Below the pieces are notes generated by a model. It saw only the letters and a program-made list of their open reading frames with translations, was not told the DNA's origin and ran no database searches. DNA of 64,000 bases from positions 129,509 to 193,508 of the forward strand of contig NZ_FNYV01000005.1 of NCBI RefSeq assembly GCF_900109115.1, read 5' to 3'. How positions within the stretch are numbered: position 1 is the first letter of the stretch; each line of letters opens with the position of its first letter. The position numbers and the translations under genes were made by a program. This stretch comes from Micromonospora phaseoli. Its GTDB lineage: Bacteria > Actinomycetota > Actinomycetes > Mycobacteriales > Micromonosporaceae. Of the stretch, positions 25,809 to 33,869 are shown in pieces.

Positions 25809-25834
25809 GTCACCTGAACATACTGTCAGGTAAC
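25809..25834. promoter_or_regulatory. Operator-like dyad upstream of the TetR gene
   Basis: GTCACCTGA (25809-25817) and TCAGGTAAC (25826-25834) are inverted copies with one mismatch over 9 bp, separated by 8 bp. They lie in the 113-bp gap between the desaturase stop and the TetR start, the expected place for autoregulation. Confidence 0.65.
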
Positions 25835-25860
25835 TTGCTGGATCGGCGCCCGCTCAGGGC

Positions 25861-26820
25861 CTAGGTGGTCACCCGGTCCGCCGGCTTCGCCAGCTTTGCC
25901 GTGATCCGCTCCGGCTTCGGCCAACGGACGTCCCAGGCCGCGCCCACCTTCTCGAACAGCCAGATCACCCGGGCCGAGATGTCGATCTGACCCCGCAGGA
26001 CACCGTGTCGCGCGCTCGTCGGGTCAGCATGGTGCAGGTTGTGCCAACTCTCCCCGAAGGAGATCAGCGCCAGCGGCCAGAAGTTCGCCGCCCGGTCGCC
26101 GTGGCGCATCATGAACGGCCGCTCGCCGTACACGTGGCACACCGAGTTGATCGACCAGGTGACGTGGTGCAGCAGCGAGATGCGGACCAGACCGGCCCAG
26201 AACAGCGCCGTCAGCGCGCCCTGCCAGGACCACGTCAGGAGCCCACCCATCAGCGCCGGCCCGAGCACCGACACGATCACCATCACCGGGAAGAGTCGGT
26301 CCATCCGCCTGATGTCCCGGTCCGCCAGCAGGTCCGGGGCGAAGCGCTCCCGGTTCGACAACTCGCGCCCGAACAGCCAGCCGATGTGCGCGTGGAACAG
26401 TCCCTTGGTCAGGCCGCGCAGGGTGGCCCCGAACCGCCACGGCGAGTGCGGGTCCCCCTCCAGGTCGGAGAACGCGTGGTGGCGACGGTGGTCGGCCACC
26501 CACTGGATGATCTCGCCCTGCACCGCGAGCGAGCCGGTGGCGGCCATCGCGATGCGCAGCCAGCGCTTGGCCTTGAAGGATCCGTGGGTGAAGTAGCGGT
26601 GATACCCGACGGTGATGCCCAGCCCCGACACGACGTACCAGAAGGCCGCGACGCCCACGTCGACCCAGCTGAGCCAGCCGCCCCAGGCCACCGGGACGGC
26701 GGCGATCAGCGCCGCGAACGGGATCAGCACGAAGGACCACAGGGCGATCAGGATGCCCCGCGACTGGGTGCCCTGGGTAAGCGGTTTCGGGCCGGTCGGG
26801 TCGAGCAGGGCAGCAGACAT
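25861..26820 (-). CDS. Acyl-CoA (delta-9 type) fatty acid desaturase
   Basis: 319-aa integral membrane di-iron enzyme introducing a double bond into acyl-CoA or acyl lipids. The three His boxes are complete: HRYFTH (about 73-78), HRRHH (about 110-114) and HNLHH (about 251-255), plus membrane-helix pairs before each. ATG 26820 has GGAGGTG upstream; the frame extends four codons further. The typical acyl-CoA desaturase sequence GITVGYHRYFTHGSFKA is clear. The gene is followed by a TetR regulator. A dyad TACG-TCAC-CGTA (26862-26873) lies between its putative -35 region and TAGTTT (-10) upstream. Confidence 0.93.
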   Translation of the reverse strand: MSAALLDPTGPKPLTQGTQSRGILIALWSFVLIPFAALIAAVPVAWGGWLSWVDVGVAAFWYVVSGLGITVGYHRYFTHGSFKAKRWLRIAMAATGSLAVQGEIIQWVADHRRHHAFSDLEGDPHSPWRFGATLRGLTKGLFHAHIGWLFGRELSNRERFAPDLLADRDIRRMDRLFPVMVIVSVLGPALMGGLLTWSWQGALTALFWAGLVRISLLHHVTWSINSVCHVYGERPFMMRHGDRAANFWPLALISFGESWHNLHHADPTSARHGVLRGQIDISARVIWLFEKVGAAWDVRWPKPERITAKLAKPADRVTT

Positions 26821-26851
26821 GGGCACCTCCACGGGACGGTGGTGATCGCGA

Positions 26852-26873
26852 AAACTACGCCTACGTCACCGTA
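26852..26873 (-). promoter_or_regulatory. Putative desaturase promoter with internal dyad
   Basis: Reading the minus strand, TAGTTT (26852-26857) is a -10 candidate, and the 17-bp region before it contains the dyad TACG-N4-CGTA (26862-26873). The -35 is weak. The dyad does not resemble the operator at 25809-25834. Confidence 0.35.
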
Positions 26874-26924
26874 ACTTAAGCTGCGGGTAGATCACATCAG
26901 GCAGCGACACGGGCGGATACCCAT

Positions 26925-27218
26925 GTGTCGTACGGTCGTTCTAACCTGCGCTTTACGGCCGACTTCGACGCCGCCGAGGTGCGCCGGCTGCGCACCGAGG
27001 AACAGCAGTCGGTGCCGGAGATCGCGCAACGGCTCGGGGTGAGCCGGTCCACGGCGTACCTCTGGGTTCGGCATCTTCCGCTCGACCGGGATCCGGCGCA
27101 GGAACTGGAGCGTCGCCGCGCCCACTCGAAGACCGTGACCGCCGCGCAGTGGGGAGAGCACCGCCGCGCCCGGGACGCCGCCCGCGCCACCACGGTGGCT
27201 GCCAGCGCCGCTGGGTGA
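26925..27218 (+). CDS. Small helix-turn-helix protein
   Basis: 97-aa protein from GTG 26925. Residues about 10-50 form an HTH (DFDAAEVRRLRTEEQQSVPEIAQRLGVSRSTAYLWVRHL broken into its helices) like those of terminase small subunits, recombinases or homing-endonuclease N-termini; the remainder is basic and helical (ERRRAHSKTVTAAQWGEHRRARDAARAT). No effector domain is present. It is probably a small DNA-binding protein. No strong ribosome binding site is visible, so the start is uncertain. It is divergent from the desaturase gene and followed by 255 bp without a gene. Confidence 0.6.
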   Translation: MSYGRSNLRFTADFDAAEVRRLRTEEQQSVPEIAQRLGVSRSTAYLWVRHLPLDRDPAQELERRRAHSKTVTAAQWGEHRRARDAARATTVAASAAG

Positions 27219-27473
27219 AGGAACTGTTTTATCGAGAGTTGGGTGCCGGCTGAAACCTCCCAGCCCACGACCTTGCAGCGGCACCGTCCCGGCACCGTCC
27301 GACTGAACACGGCCGAAACCTATCGAGGATGCCTGGTGGTCGAGGTACCCCGCTCGCGTCGGCTGTACGGGAAGATCGAGGGGATCATGAAGGGGATGAG
27401 CGATGGTGCTCCGGCAGCGGGACGCTAAGGTGTAGGGGTTCGGCTAGCAGTGACTTTTGTCCGTTATAGACCT
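27219..27473 (+). other. Gap between the HTH gene and tRNA-Gln
   Basis: No convincing gene; a 61-codon open frame at 27243-27428 has no ribosome binding site and no recognisable product. It ends with the tRNA promoter region, where GTTATAG lies just before the tRNA. Confidence 0.5.
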
Positions 27474-27544
27474 TCCCGGGTCGTCTAATGGCAGGACGTC
27501 AGGTTTTGGTCCTGATTATAGGGGTTCGAATCCTCTCCCGGGAG
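27474..27544 (+). tRNA. tRNA-Gln (anticodon UUG)
   Basis: A complete cloverleaf: 7-bp acceptor stem TCCCGGG / CCCGGGA, D arm with GGCAGGA, anticodon stem TCAGG / CCTGA with loop TTTTGGT (anticodon TTG), and T arm with GGTTCGAATCC. No encoded CCA. The position just before glmU is the same as in mycobacteria. Confidence 0.93.
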
Positions 27545-27619
27545 CTTCCACTGATCCGCAGCTAATGTCTGGTTAGCATGGCCGCGAGAGACTGTCCGCG
27601 TTCCGACGGGAGCCACGTC

Positions 27620-29155
27620 GTGTCCGAGCCCCACTCCCGCACCGTCGTCGTGCTTGCCGCCGGTGAGGGCAAGCGGATGAAGTCGTCATTGCCGAAGGTG
27701 TTGCATCCGCTACTCGGTCGGACGCTGGTCGGCCACGTGCTGACCGCTGCCGGCCCGCTGACCGCGGCGCGCACCCTGGTGGTGGTGGGGCACGGCGCGG
27801 ACCAGGTCCGCGACCACCTGGCCGCGATCGCGCCGGAGGCGACCGCGGTCCTGCAGGCCGAGCAGCTCGGTACCGGGCACGCGGTGCGGATCGCACTGGA
27901 GGCCGCTCCCGAGGTGACGGGCACCGTCGTGGTGCTCAACGGCGACGTGCCGCTGCTGCGGCCGGAGACGGTCGCCGAGTTGGTGGCGGCGCACGAGAGC
28001 GAGGGTGCGGCGGCGACCGTGCTCGCCGCCGAGGTGCCGGATCCGACCGGCCTCGGTCGCATCGTGCGCGACGGCGCGGGTCGTCTCGAACAGATCGTCG
28101 AGCAGCGTGACGCCACTCCCGTCCAGCTCGCCGTCCGGGAGATCAACGCCGGCATCTACGCCTTCGACGCGGCCCGGCTGCGGGACGTGCTCGGCAAGCT
28201 TTCCACCGACAACGACCAGGGCGAGGAGTACCTGACCGACGTCTTCAAGATGCTGGTGTCCGCCGGCGAACCGGTGGGGGTGCACCTGGCGGGCGATCAC
28301 ACCGAGACGCTCGGCTGCAACGACCGGGTGGAGTTGGCGGCGCTGCGTCGGCTGCTGCGTGATCGGGTCAACGAGCGTTGGATGCGCGCCGGGGTGAGCC
28401 TGCTCGACCCGGAGACGACCTGGATCGACGTGACGGTGGCCCTGGACCGGGACGCGGTGGTCGACCAGAACACCCAGCTCCGTGGCGGTTCGGTGGTCGG
28501 CAGCGGCGCGGTGGTCGGGCCGGACGTCACCCTGATCGACACGGTGGTCGGGCCGGGCGCAACCATCCTGCGCAGCCACGCGGTCGGTGCCGAGGTCGGC
28601 CCGGATGCCAGCGTCGGACCGTACGCGTACCTGCGGCCGGACGCGCGGCTGGCGGAGCGGTCGAAGGTCGGCACCTTCGTCGAGGTGAAGAACTCCGAGC
28701 TGGGCGCCGGGGCGAAGGTGCCCCACCTGTCGTACGTGGGTGACGCGACGATCGGGGCGCGGGCGAACATCGGCGCAGCGACGATCTTCGTGAACTACGA
28801 CGGGGTGAACAAGCACCGCACCGTGGTCGGCGAGGCGGCCTTCGTGGGTTGTGACACGAGCCTGATCGCGCCGGTCGAGGTGGGTGCCGGGGCGTACGTG
28901 GCGGCGGGCAGCGCGATCAGCAACGACGTGCCGCCCGGTGCGCTGGGGGTGACCCGGGCGCCGCAGCGCAACGTGGAGGGGTGGGTGGCGCGTAAGCGGC
29001 CGGACACCGCTTCGGCGGCGGCGGCCGAGCGTGCCCAGCGGGGCACGCAGGGTGCTCCGGCCCCGACCTCGTCCGCAAGCGAAGGTGAGGCAATCCACGG
29101 CACCGCCGCGTCGGTGGGCGGCACGCCCGGCGCGGGAGATACTGCAACCGAATAG
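27620..29155 (+). CDS. glmU: Bifunctional GlcN-1-P acetyltransferase / GlcNAc-1-P uridyltransferase
   Basis: 511-aa enzyme making UDP-GlcNAc for peptidoglycan. The N-terminal uridyltransferase has LAAGEGKRMKSSLPKVLHPL, the QLGTGHAV loop and NGDVPLL; the C-terminal left-handed beta-helix (about 255-460) shows hexapeptide repeats and the acetyl-CoA site around SYVGDATIGARANIGA. The last 45 residues are a low-complexity Ala/Thr/Gly tail, typical of actinobacterial GlmU. GTG 27620 follows GGGAG and gives the usual N-terminus. An alternative ATG 27578 lies 9 nt after a -10 box TAATGT (27563-27568) and would give a leaderless mRNA with 14 extra residues. prs follows in the same operon. Confidence 0.95.
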   Translation: MSEPHSRTVVVLAAGEGKRMKSSLPKVLHPLLGRTLVGHVLTAAGPLTAARTLVVVGHGADQVRDHLAAIAPEATAVLQAEQLGTGHAVRIALEAAPEVTGTVVVLNGDVPLLRPETVAELVAAHESEGAAATVLAAEVPDPTGLGRIVRDGAGRLEQIVEQRDATPVQLAVREINAGIYAFDAARLRDVLGKLSTDNDQGEEYLTDVFKMLVSAGEPVGVHLAGDHTETLGCNDRVELAALRRLLRDRVNERWMRAGVSLLDPETTWIDVTVALDRDAVVDQNTQLRGGSVVGSGAVVGPDVTLIDTVVGPGATILRSHAVGAEVGPDASVGPYAYLRPDARLAERSKVGTFVEVKNSELGAGAKVPHLSYVGDATIGARANIGAATIFVNYDGVNKHRTVVGEAAFVGCDTSLIAPVEVGAGAYVAAGSAISNDVPPGALGVTRAPQRNVEGWVARKRPDTASAAAAERAQRGTQGAPAPTSSASEGEAIHGTAASVGGTPGAGDTATE

Positions 29156-29215
29156 TCCCCGGCCGACCACCACCGTGGCCGGGTACCACCGACCTAAACG
29201 GGAGCAGACGGGCCC

Positions 29216-30196
29216 ATGGGCAGCATCGTCGCCGAAAACCGCAAAAGCCTGATGCTCTTCTCCGGACGTGGTTTTCCGGAGCTGGCCAGAGAGATCGGTG
29301 AGGTGCTCGGCGTCGCGCCGACGCCGACCGACGCGTACGAGTTCGCCAACGGCGAGATCTTCGTACGGTTCAAGGACTCGGTGCGTGGTTCGGACGCCTT
29401 CGTGGTGCAGTCGATCACGCATGGGGTCAACACGTGGGTCATGGAGACCCTGATCATGATCGACGCGTTGAAGCGCGGTTCGGCCAAGCGGATCACGGTG
29501 GTCCTGCCGTTCTATCCGTACTCCCGTCAGGACAAGAAGCACCGCGGCCGGGAGCCGATCTCGGCCCGGCTGGTCGCCGACCTGATGAAGACGGCGGGAG
29601 CGAACCGGATCCTCACCGTGGACCTGCACACCGCGCAGATCCAGGGTTTCTTCGACGGCCCGGTGGACCATCTCTTCGCGATGGACATCCTGGCCGAGTA
29701 CGTGGAGCGCAAGTACGCGGGCCGGCCGATGACAGTGGTCGCGCCGGACTCGGGCCGGGTGCGGGTGGCCGAGCGGTGGACCGACCGGTTGGGTGGCTGC
29801 CCGTTGGCGTTCATCCACAAGACCCGGGATCCGTTGAAGCCGAACCAGGTGGTGGCGAACCGGGTGGTCGGTGAGGTCGAGGGCCGGGTCTGCCTGATCG
29901 TCGACGACATGATCGACACGGGTGGCACGATCAGCAAGGCCGCCGACATCCTGAAGGAGTCGGGGGCGGCGGACGTGATCGTGGCGTCCACCCACGCGCT
30001 GCTCTCCGACCCGGCGACGGAGCGGTTGAAGAACAGCCCGATCAGCGAGGTCGTGGTGACCAACACCCTTCCGTTGCCGCCGGAGAAGCAGCTCGACAAG
30101 ATCACCGTGTTGTCGATCGCGCCGCTGCTGGCCCGGGCGATCCGTGAGGTGTTCGACGACGGCTCGGTGACCACGCTCTTCGGTGGGCTGAGCTGA
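29216..30196 (+). CDS. prs: Ribose-phosphate pyrophosphokinase
   Basis: 326-aa enzyme making PRPP from ribose-5-phosphate and ATP for nucleotide, His and Trp synthesis. Motifs: the ATP-binding region FYPYSRQDKKHRGREPISA (about 100-118), the metal-binding region TVDLHTAQIQGFF (about 137-149) and the PRPP loop LIVDDMIDTGGTI (about 226-238). ATG 29216 has GGGAG upstream. It lies 60 bp after glmU; glmU-prs is conserved in actinobacteria and links UDP-GlcNAc and nucleotide supply. Confidence 0.97.
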   Translation: MGSIVAENRKSLMLFSGRGFPELAREIGEVLGVAPTPTDAYEFANGEIFVRFKDSVRGSDAFVVQSITHGVNTWVMETLIMIDALKRGSAKRITVVLPFYPYSRQDKKHRGREPISARLVADLMKTAGANRILTVDLHTAQIQGFFDGPVDHLFAMDILAEYVERKYAGRPMTVVAPDSGRVRVAERWTDRLGGCPLAFIHKTRDPLKPNQVVANRVVGEVEGRVCLIVDDMIDTGGTISKAADILKESGAADVIVASTHALLSDPATERLKNSPISEVVVTNTLPLPPEKQLDKITVLSIAPLLARAIREVFDDGSVTTLFGGLS

Positions 30197-30533
30197 GCGC
30201 GGTGGGCTGAGCCGAGCGCGGTTCGCCGCGTGGTGGCCCGGTGTCGGACGGGTCGGCCGATGTGGTCGGCTCGTCCGGGTGCCGTGGCGCGCCGGCCGTC
30301 CCGCCGGTGTGTGGGGCCGCATCCGGGGACTGCCGGATGCCAGGGAAACCGCTCGGGTAGACTGGTGCGGTTGCCACGGCGAGGGTGCCCTGCGGGCCGC
30401 TGAGAAGCGCCGCACGGAGGCACCGTGATCGACGCGGTGCTCCGGGCAGTCTTTGACGCATGAGCCCCTGCGAGCCCCCCGCCCAGCACCGCCAGACGAC
30501 AAGCTGCCGCAGCGAAGCATCAGGAGTTTCCCC
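30197..30533 (+). other. 337-bp gap: promoter and structured leader of rplY
   Basis: No gene. A -10 candidate TAGACT lies at 30358-30363. The expected mRNA then has a leader of about 165 nt with a branched hairpin at 30384-30424. The first 150 bp after prs hold nothing recognisable. Confidence 0.5.
30384..30424 (+). promoter_or_regulatory. Leader hairpin upstream of rplY
   Basis: Outer stem GGTGCC / GGCACC (30384-30389 and 30419-30424) encloses an inner stem TGCGG..CGCT / AGCG.CCGCA with a GAGA loop. It lies in the predicted leader and could mediate autoregulation by bL25 or attenuation; no known leader family was recognised. Confidence 0.4.
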
Positions 30534-31223
30534 GTGTCCGAGGTAAAGATCAGCGCCGAGCCCCGCACCGAGTTCGGCAAGGGTGGTGCCCGCCGTACCC
30601 GCCGGGCCGGCAAGGTGCCCGCCGTGCTTTACGGCCATGGCGAGAAGCCCAAGCACATCGCACTGCCGGCCCGTGAGTTCGCGGCCGCGATCCGCAAGGG
30701 CGGCGCGAACCAGCTCTTCGCGATCGACGTCAGTGACGGCACCCAGGCGCTGGCGCTGCCGAAGGCGATCCAGCGTGACCCGATCAAGGACACGTTCGAG
30801 CACGTCGACCTGCTGCTGGTGCGCCGGGGCGAGAAGGTCACCATCGATGTGCCGGTCCAGCTGACCGGTGAGGCCGCGAAGAACACCCTGATCGTGCACG
30901 ACCACGACACCCTGTCGGTGACCGCCGACGCGACCAAGGTGCCGGATCACCTGGACGCCTCGATCGAGGGTGCCGAGCCGGGTGTCCAGGTCACCGCCGC
31001 CGACGTCGAGCTGCCCGCCGGTGTCGAGCTGGCCGCCGACCCGCAGCTGTTGATCGCCACGGTCACCGCCGCGCCGACCGCCGAGCAGCTTGAGGCCACG
31101 CTGCCCGAGGTCGAGCAGGCCACCGAGGAGGCCGAGGCCGAGACCGGCGAGGTCACCGAGGAGGGTGCCGAGGCGTCGGCTGCCGAGGCCGAGGCGGGCA
31201 CCGAGGGCCGTACCGAGTCCTGA
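30534..31223 (+). CDS. rplY: 50S ribosomal protein bL25 (CTC/TL5 type)
   Basis: 229-aa 5S-rRNA-binding protein of the large subunit. The N-terminal L25 domain (about 1-92) has the rRNA-binding EPRTEFGKGGARRTRRAGKV and PAVLYGHGE; the C-terminal TL5 beta domain (about 93-180) is present, followed by a 45-residue Glu/Ala tail (TEEAEAETGEVTEEGAEA). This long CTC form is usual in actinobacteria and is linked to stress tolerance in other bacteria. GTG 30534 has CAGGAG 7 nt upstream. It sits between prs and pth as in mycobacteria. Confidence 0.95.
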   Translation: MSEVKISAEPRTEFGKGGARRTRRAGKVPAVLYGHGEKPKHIALPAREFAAAIRKGGANQLFAIDVSDGTQALALPKAIQRDPIKDTFEHVDLLLVRRGEKVTIDVPVQLTGEAAKNTLIVHDHDTLSVTADATKVPDHLDASIEGAEPGVQVTAADVELPAGVELAADPQLLIATVTAAPTAEQLEATLPEVEQATEEAEAETGEVTEEGAEASAAEAEAGTEGRTES

Positions 31224-31244
31224 TCGTTTCGCGGTTCAGTTTGC

Positions 31245-31277
31245 GGCAGGCGTCCCCGGTCTTCGGGGGCGCCTGCC
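31245..31277 (+). terminator. Hairpin between rplY and pth
   Basis: GGCAGGCG-T-CCCCG (31245-31258) pairs with CGGGG-G-CGCCTGCC (31264-31277) around a short TCTT-containing loop. No T-run; it may terminate partially. Confidence 0.6.
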
Positions 31278-31344
31278 GGCGTATCGGAGGATCGGCGGCC
31301 GGGGGCTGCGGTGAGCGCCGGCGGAGGCGGGAGGGGCGGGGCGC

Positions 31345-31935
31345 GTGACGGACGAGACCGGGCCGTGGTTGGTGGCCGGCCTGGGCAACCCGGGCCGGGA
31401 GTACGCGGGCAACCGGCACAACGTCGGGTTCCTGGTCGTCGACCTGTTGGCCGCTCGGCTGGGCGGGAAGTTCGGCCGGCACAAGCGGGCGGCGGCGGAG
31501 GTCGCCGAGGGGCGGCTCGGCTTGGGCGGGCCGAAGTTGGTGCTGGTCAAGCCGCTGACGTACATGAATCTTTCCGGCGGACCGGTGGCGAGCCTGGCCC
31601 AGTTCTACAAGGTGCCGCCGGGGCGGGTGATCGCGGTGCACGACGAGTTGGACATCGGCTACGGCCAGCTGCGGATCAAGTGCGGCGGTGGTGAGGGCGG
31701 TCACAACGGCCTGCGGTCGATGTCGAAGTCGTTGGGCACGAAGGACTACGTGCGGGTGCGGTTCGGCATCGGTCGACCGCCGGGACGGCAGGATCCGGCG
31801 GATTACGTGCTGTCGGACTTCGCCCAGGTGGAGCGCAAGGAGCTGGACTTTCTGGTGGACCGGGCGGCGGACGTGGTGGAGTCCGTGGTCACCCGGGGCG
31901 TGGAGCCGACGCAGAACCTCTACCACGCGAGCTGA
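31345..31935 (+). CDS. pth: Peptidyl-tRNA hydrolase
   Basis: 196-aa enzyme that releases peptides from peptidyl-tRNA dropped by ribosomes. It has [21 protein letters not shown] with catalytic His25, [12 protein letters not shown], the HDELD motif with catalytic Asp, and [12 protein letters not shown]. Length and motifs are canonical. GTG 31345 has GGGAGGGG upstream. It is part of the conserved glmU-prs-rplY-pth string. Confidence 0.96.
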   Translation: MTDETGPWLVAGLGNPGREYAGNRHNVGFLVVDLLAARLGGKFGRHKRAAAEVAEGRLGLGGPKLVLVKPLTYMNLSGGPVASLAQFYKVPPGRVIAVHDELDIGYGQLRIKCGGGEGGHNGLRSMSKSLGTKDYVRVRFGIGRPPGRQDPADYVLSDFAQVERKELDFLVDRAADVVESVVTRGVEPTQNLYHAS

Positions 31936-32049
31936 GGACGGGTCGTCGCGGCCGGGTGCGGTGGCGGGCCGGTAGTGTGCGGGTTCGGCGGCCGGGCGGG
32001 GTCGGTCGCTCTGCGTGCGCGGATCGTGGCGAGCGACGGGAGCGGGAGC

Positions 32050-32883
32050 ATGAGCGGTCCACCGATGATCGACGGCGCGTTCGCGCGGTGGCTGGCGGCC
32101 CAGGCCGGTGCGGCGCTGGTGGGTCTGCGGGCGGAGATGGGGTTCTCGGACGCCGGTGCGCTGAAGGCGGCGGGGGACAAGGTCTCGCATGACCTGATCC
32201 GGACCGAGTTGGCCAAGTGGCGCCCAGGTGACGGGGTGCTCTCCGAGGAGGACGAGGGTTCCCGGCTGGCGTGGGCGGCCGAGGTGAACTCCGCCAGCGT
32301 TTCCCGGCTGACCGCCGACCGGGTCTGGATCATCGACCCGCTGGACGGTACGCGGGAGTTCAGCGAGCAGGGGCGGGTGGACTGGGCGGTGCATGTGGCG
32401 CTCTGGACGCGTCACGCGTCCACCCCGCACGGTCTGGTTGCTGGTGCGGTCGGGCTGCCGGCCCAGCATCGGGTGTTGGGTACGGACGTTCCGCCGGCCT
32501 ATCCGCCGATGACGCCGGAGGCGGCGACCATGGGCGGCGCCCGGCAGCTGCGGTTGGCGGCCAGCCGGAGCCGGCCGCCGGTGTTCCTGACCGACCTCGC
32601 GGAGGAGGTCGGTGCGCATTTGGTGCCGATGGGCTCGGCCGGTGCGAAGATCGCCGCGGTGATCACCGGTGAGGTGGACGCCTACATCCACGCCGGCGGG
32701 CAGTACGAGTGGGATTCGGCGGCACCGGTGGCTGTGGCGACGGCCACCGGACTACATGCTTCCCGGATCGACGGTTCTGCGCTGAGATACAACGAGGCGG
32801 ATCCACGTCTGCCTGATCTGTTGGTGTGCCGCAAGGATCTCGCCAGCCGGTTACTTGCAGCGCTGCACCGGCATTGCGGGTAG
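32050..32883 (+). CDS. cysQ: 3'(2'),5'-bisphosphate nucleotidase CysQ
   Basis: 277-aa Mg-dependent phosphatase of the inositol monophosphatase fold that removes the 3'-phosphate of PAP, the by-product of sulfate reduction and sulfation. Metal ligands: Glu pair in VLSEEDEG (about 62-69), IIDPLDGTREF (about 93-103) and Asp in EWDSAAPVAVA (about 220-230). ATG 32050 has GGGAG upstream; a longer frame from 31975 is less likely. The place immediately upstream of cysD-cysN supports a role in sulfate assimilation. Confidence 0.93.
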   Translation: MSGPPMIDGAFARWLAAQAGAALVGLRAEMGFSDAGALKAAGDKVSHDLIRTELAKWRPGDGVLSEEDEGSRLAWAAEVNSASVSRLTADRVWIIDPLDGTREFSEQGRVDWAVHVALWTRHASTPHGLVAGAVGLPAQHRVLGTDVPPAYPPMTPEAATMGGARQLRLAASRSRPPVFLTDLAEEVGAHLVPMGSAGAKIAAVITGEVDAYIHAGGQYEWDSAAPVAVATATGLHASRIDGSALRYNEADPRLPDLLVCRKDLASRLLAALHRHCG

Positions 32884-32931
32884 CCTGGCGCTACTTCCTG
32901 ACATCCCCGACCGGAAAGGTCTGGAAAGCGG

Positions 32932-32961
32932 ATGAGTGAGCGAATCGAGCCCGGGTCATGA
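32932..32961 (+). CDS. Possible 9-codon upstream ORF overlapping cysD
   Basis: ATG 32932 encodes MSERIEPGS, and its TGA overlaps the cysD ATG (ATGA). GGAAAG lies just before it. cysD itself has no ribosome binding site, so cysD is probably translated by re-initiation after this ORF. Confidence 0.4.
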   Translation: MSERIEPGS

Positions 32962-33869
32962 CCGCGCCAGCGGCCTACCAGGTCACTCACCTTGACGCGC
33001 TGGAGGCGGAGAGCATCTTCGTGATGCGCGAGGTCGTCGCCGAGATGGAGCGGCCGGTGCTGCTCTTCTCCGGCGGCAAGGACTCGATCGTCATGCTCCG
33101 GCTGGCGCAGAAGGCCTTCGCGCCGGCCCAGGTTCCCTTTCCGGTGATGCACGTCGACACCGGCCACAACTTCCCGGAGGTGCTCGACTACCGCGATCGG
33201 CGGGTTGCCGAGCTGAGCCTGCAACTGGTGGTGGCCAGCGTGCCGGAGGCCCTGGCCAGTGGGCTGGTCCGGGAGTCGGCGGACGGGATGCGCAACCGGA
33301 TCCAGACGCCGGTGCTGCTCGAGGCGGTGGAGAAGCACCGCTTCAACGCGCTCTTCGGTGGTGCCCGGCGGGACGAGGAGAAGGCGCGGGCCAAGGAGCG
33401 GATGTTCAGCTTCCGCGACGAGTTCGGCCAGTGGGATCCGAAGAATCAGCGGCCGGAGCTGTGGGCGCTCTACAACGGGCGGCACCACCCGGGCGAGTCG
33501 ATCCGGGTCTTCCCGCTCTCCAACTGGACCGAGCTGGATGTGTGGCACTACATCGCCCGGGAGCGGATCGAGTTGCCGTCGATCTACTACGCGCACGAGC
33601 GTGAGGTGGTCGAGCGCGACGGGATGCTCTACGCGGTCAACGATTTCCTGCCGGCGCGGGCGGGCGAGGAGCGGTTCAAGGCGCGGGTGCGGTATCGCAC
33701 GGTGGGCGACGCCTCGTGCACGGCGGCGGTCCGTTCCGACGCGGACACGGTCGAGAAGGTCATCGAGGAGGTCGCCGCGACCCGGATCACCGAGCGCGGG
33801 GCGACCCGGGGTGACGACCGGGTCAGCGAGGCCGCGATGGAGGATCGCAAGCGGGAAGGCTACTTCTGA
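32958..33869 (+). CDS. cysD: Sulfate adenylyltransferase subunit 2
   Basis: 303-aa ATP-pyrophosphatase-fold subunit of ATP sulfurylase, making adenosine 5'-phosphosulfate from ATP and sulfate. The PP-loop SGGKDS is at about 38-43, followed by HVDTGHNFPEVLDYRD, and the C-terminus contains RYRTVGDASCTAAV and the conserved ending EDRKREGYF. ATG 32958 overlaps the stop of a short upstream ORF. The stop overlaps the ATG of cysN (TGATG), so the two subunits are translationally coupled. Confidence 0.97.
   Translation: MTAPAAYQVTHLDALEAESIFVMREVVAEMERPVLLFSGGKDSIVMLRLAQKAFAPAQVPFPVMHVDTGHNFPEVLDYRDRRVAELSLQLVVASVPEALASGLVRESADGMRNRIQTPVLLEAVEKHRFNALFGGARRDEEKARAKERMFSFRDEFGQWDPKNQRPELWALYNGRHHPGESIRVFPLSNWTELDVWHYIARERIELPSIYYAHEREVVERDGMLYAVNDFLPARAGEERFKARVRYRTVGDASCTAAVRSDADTVEKVIEEVAATRITERGATRGDDRVSEAAMEDRKREGYF

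Noticed and set aside
27243..27428. 61-codon open frame before tRNA-Gln
   Set aside because: No ribosome binding site, no recognisable product, and it lies in the tRNA promoter region.
27710..30613. 967-codon open frame on the minus strand
   Set aside because: Antisense to glmU, prs and the start of rplY, all certain genes; composition is typical of a shadow frame.
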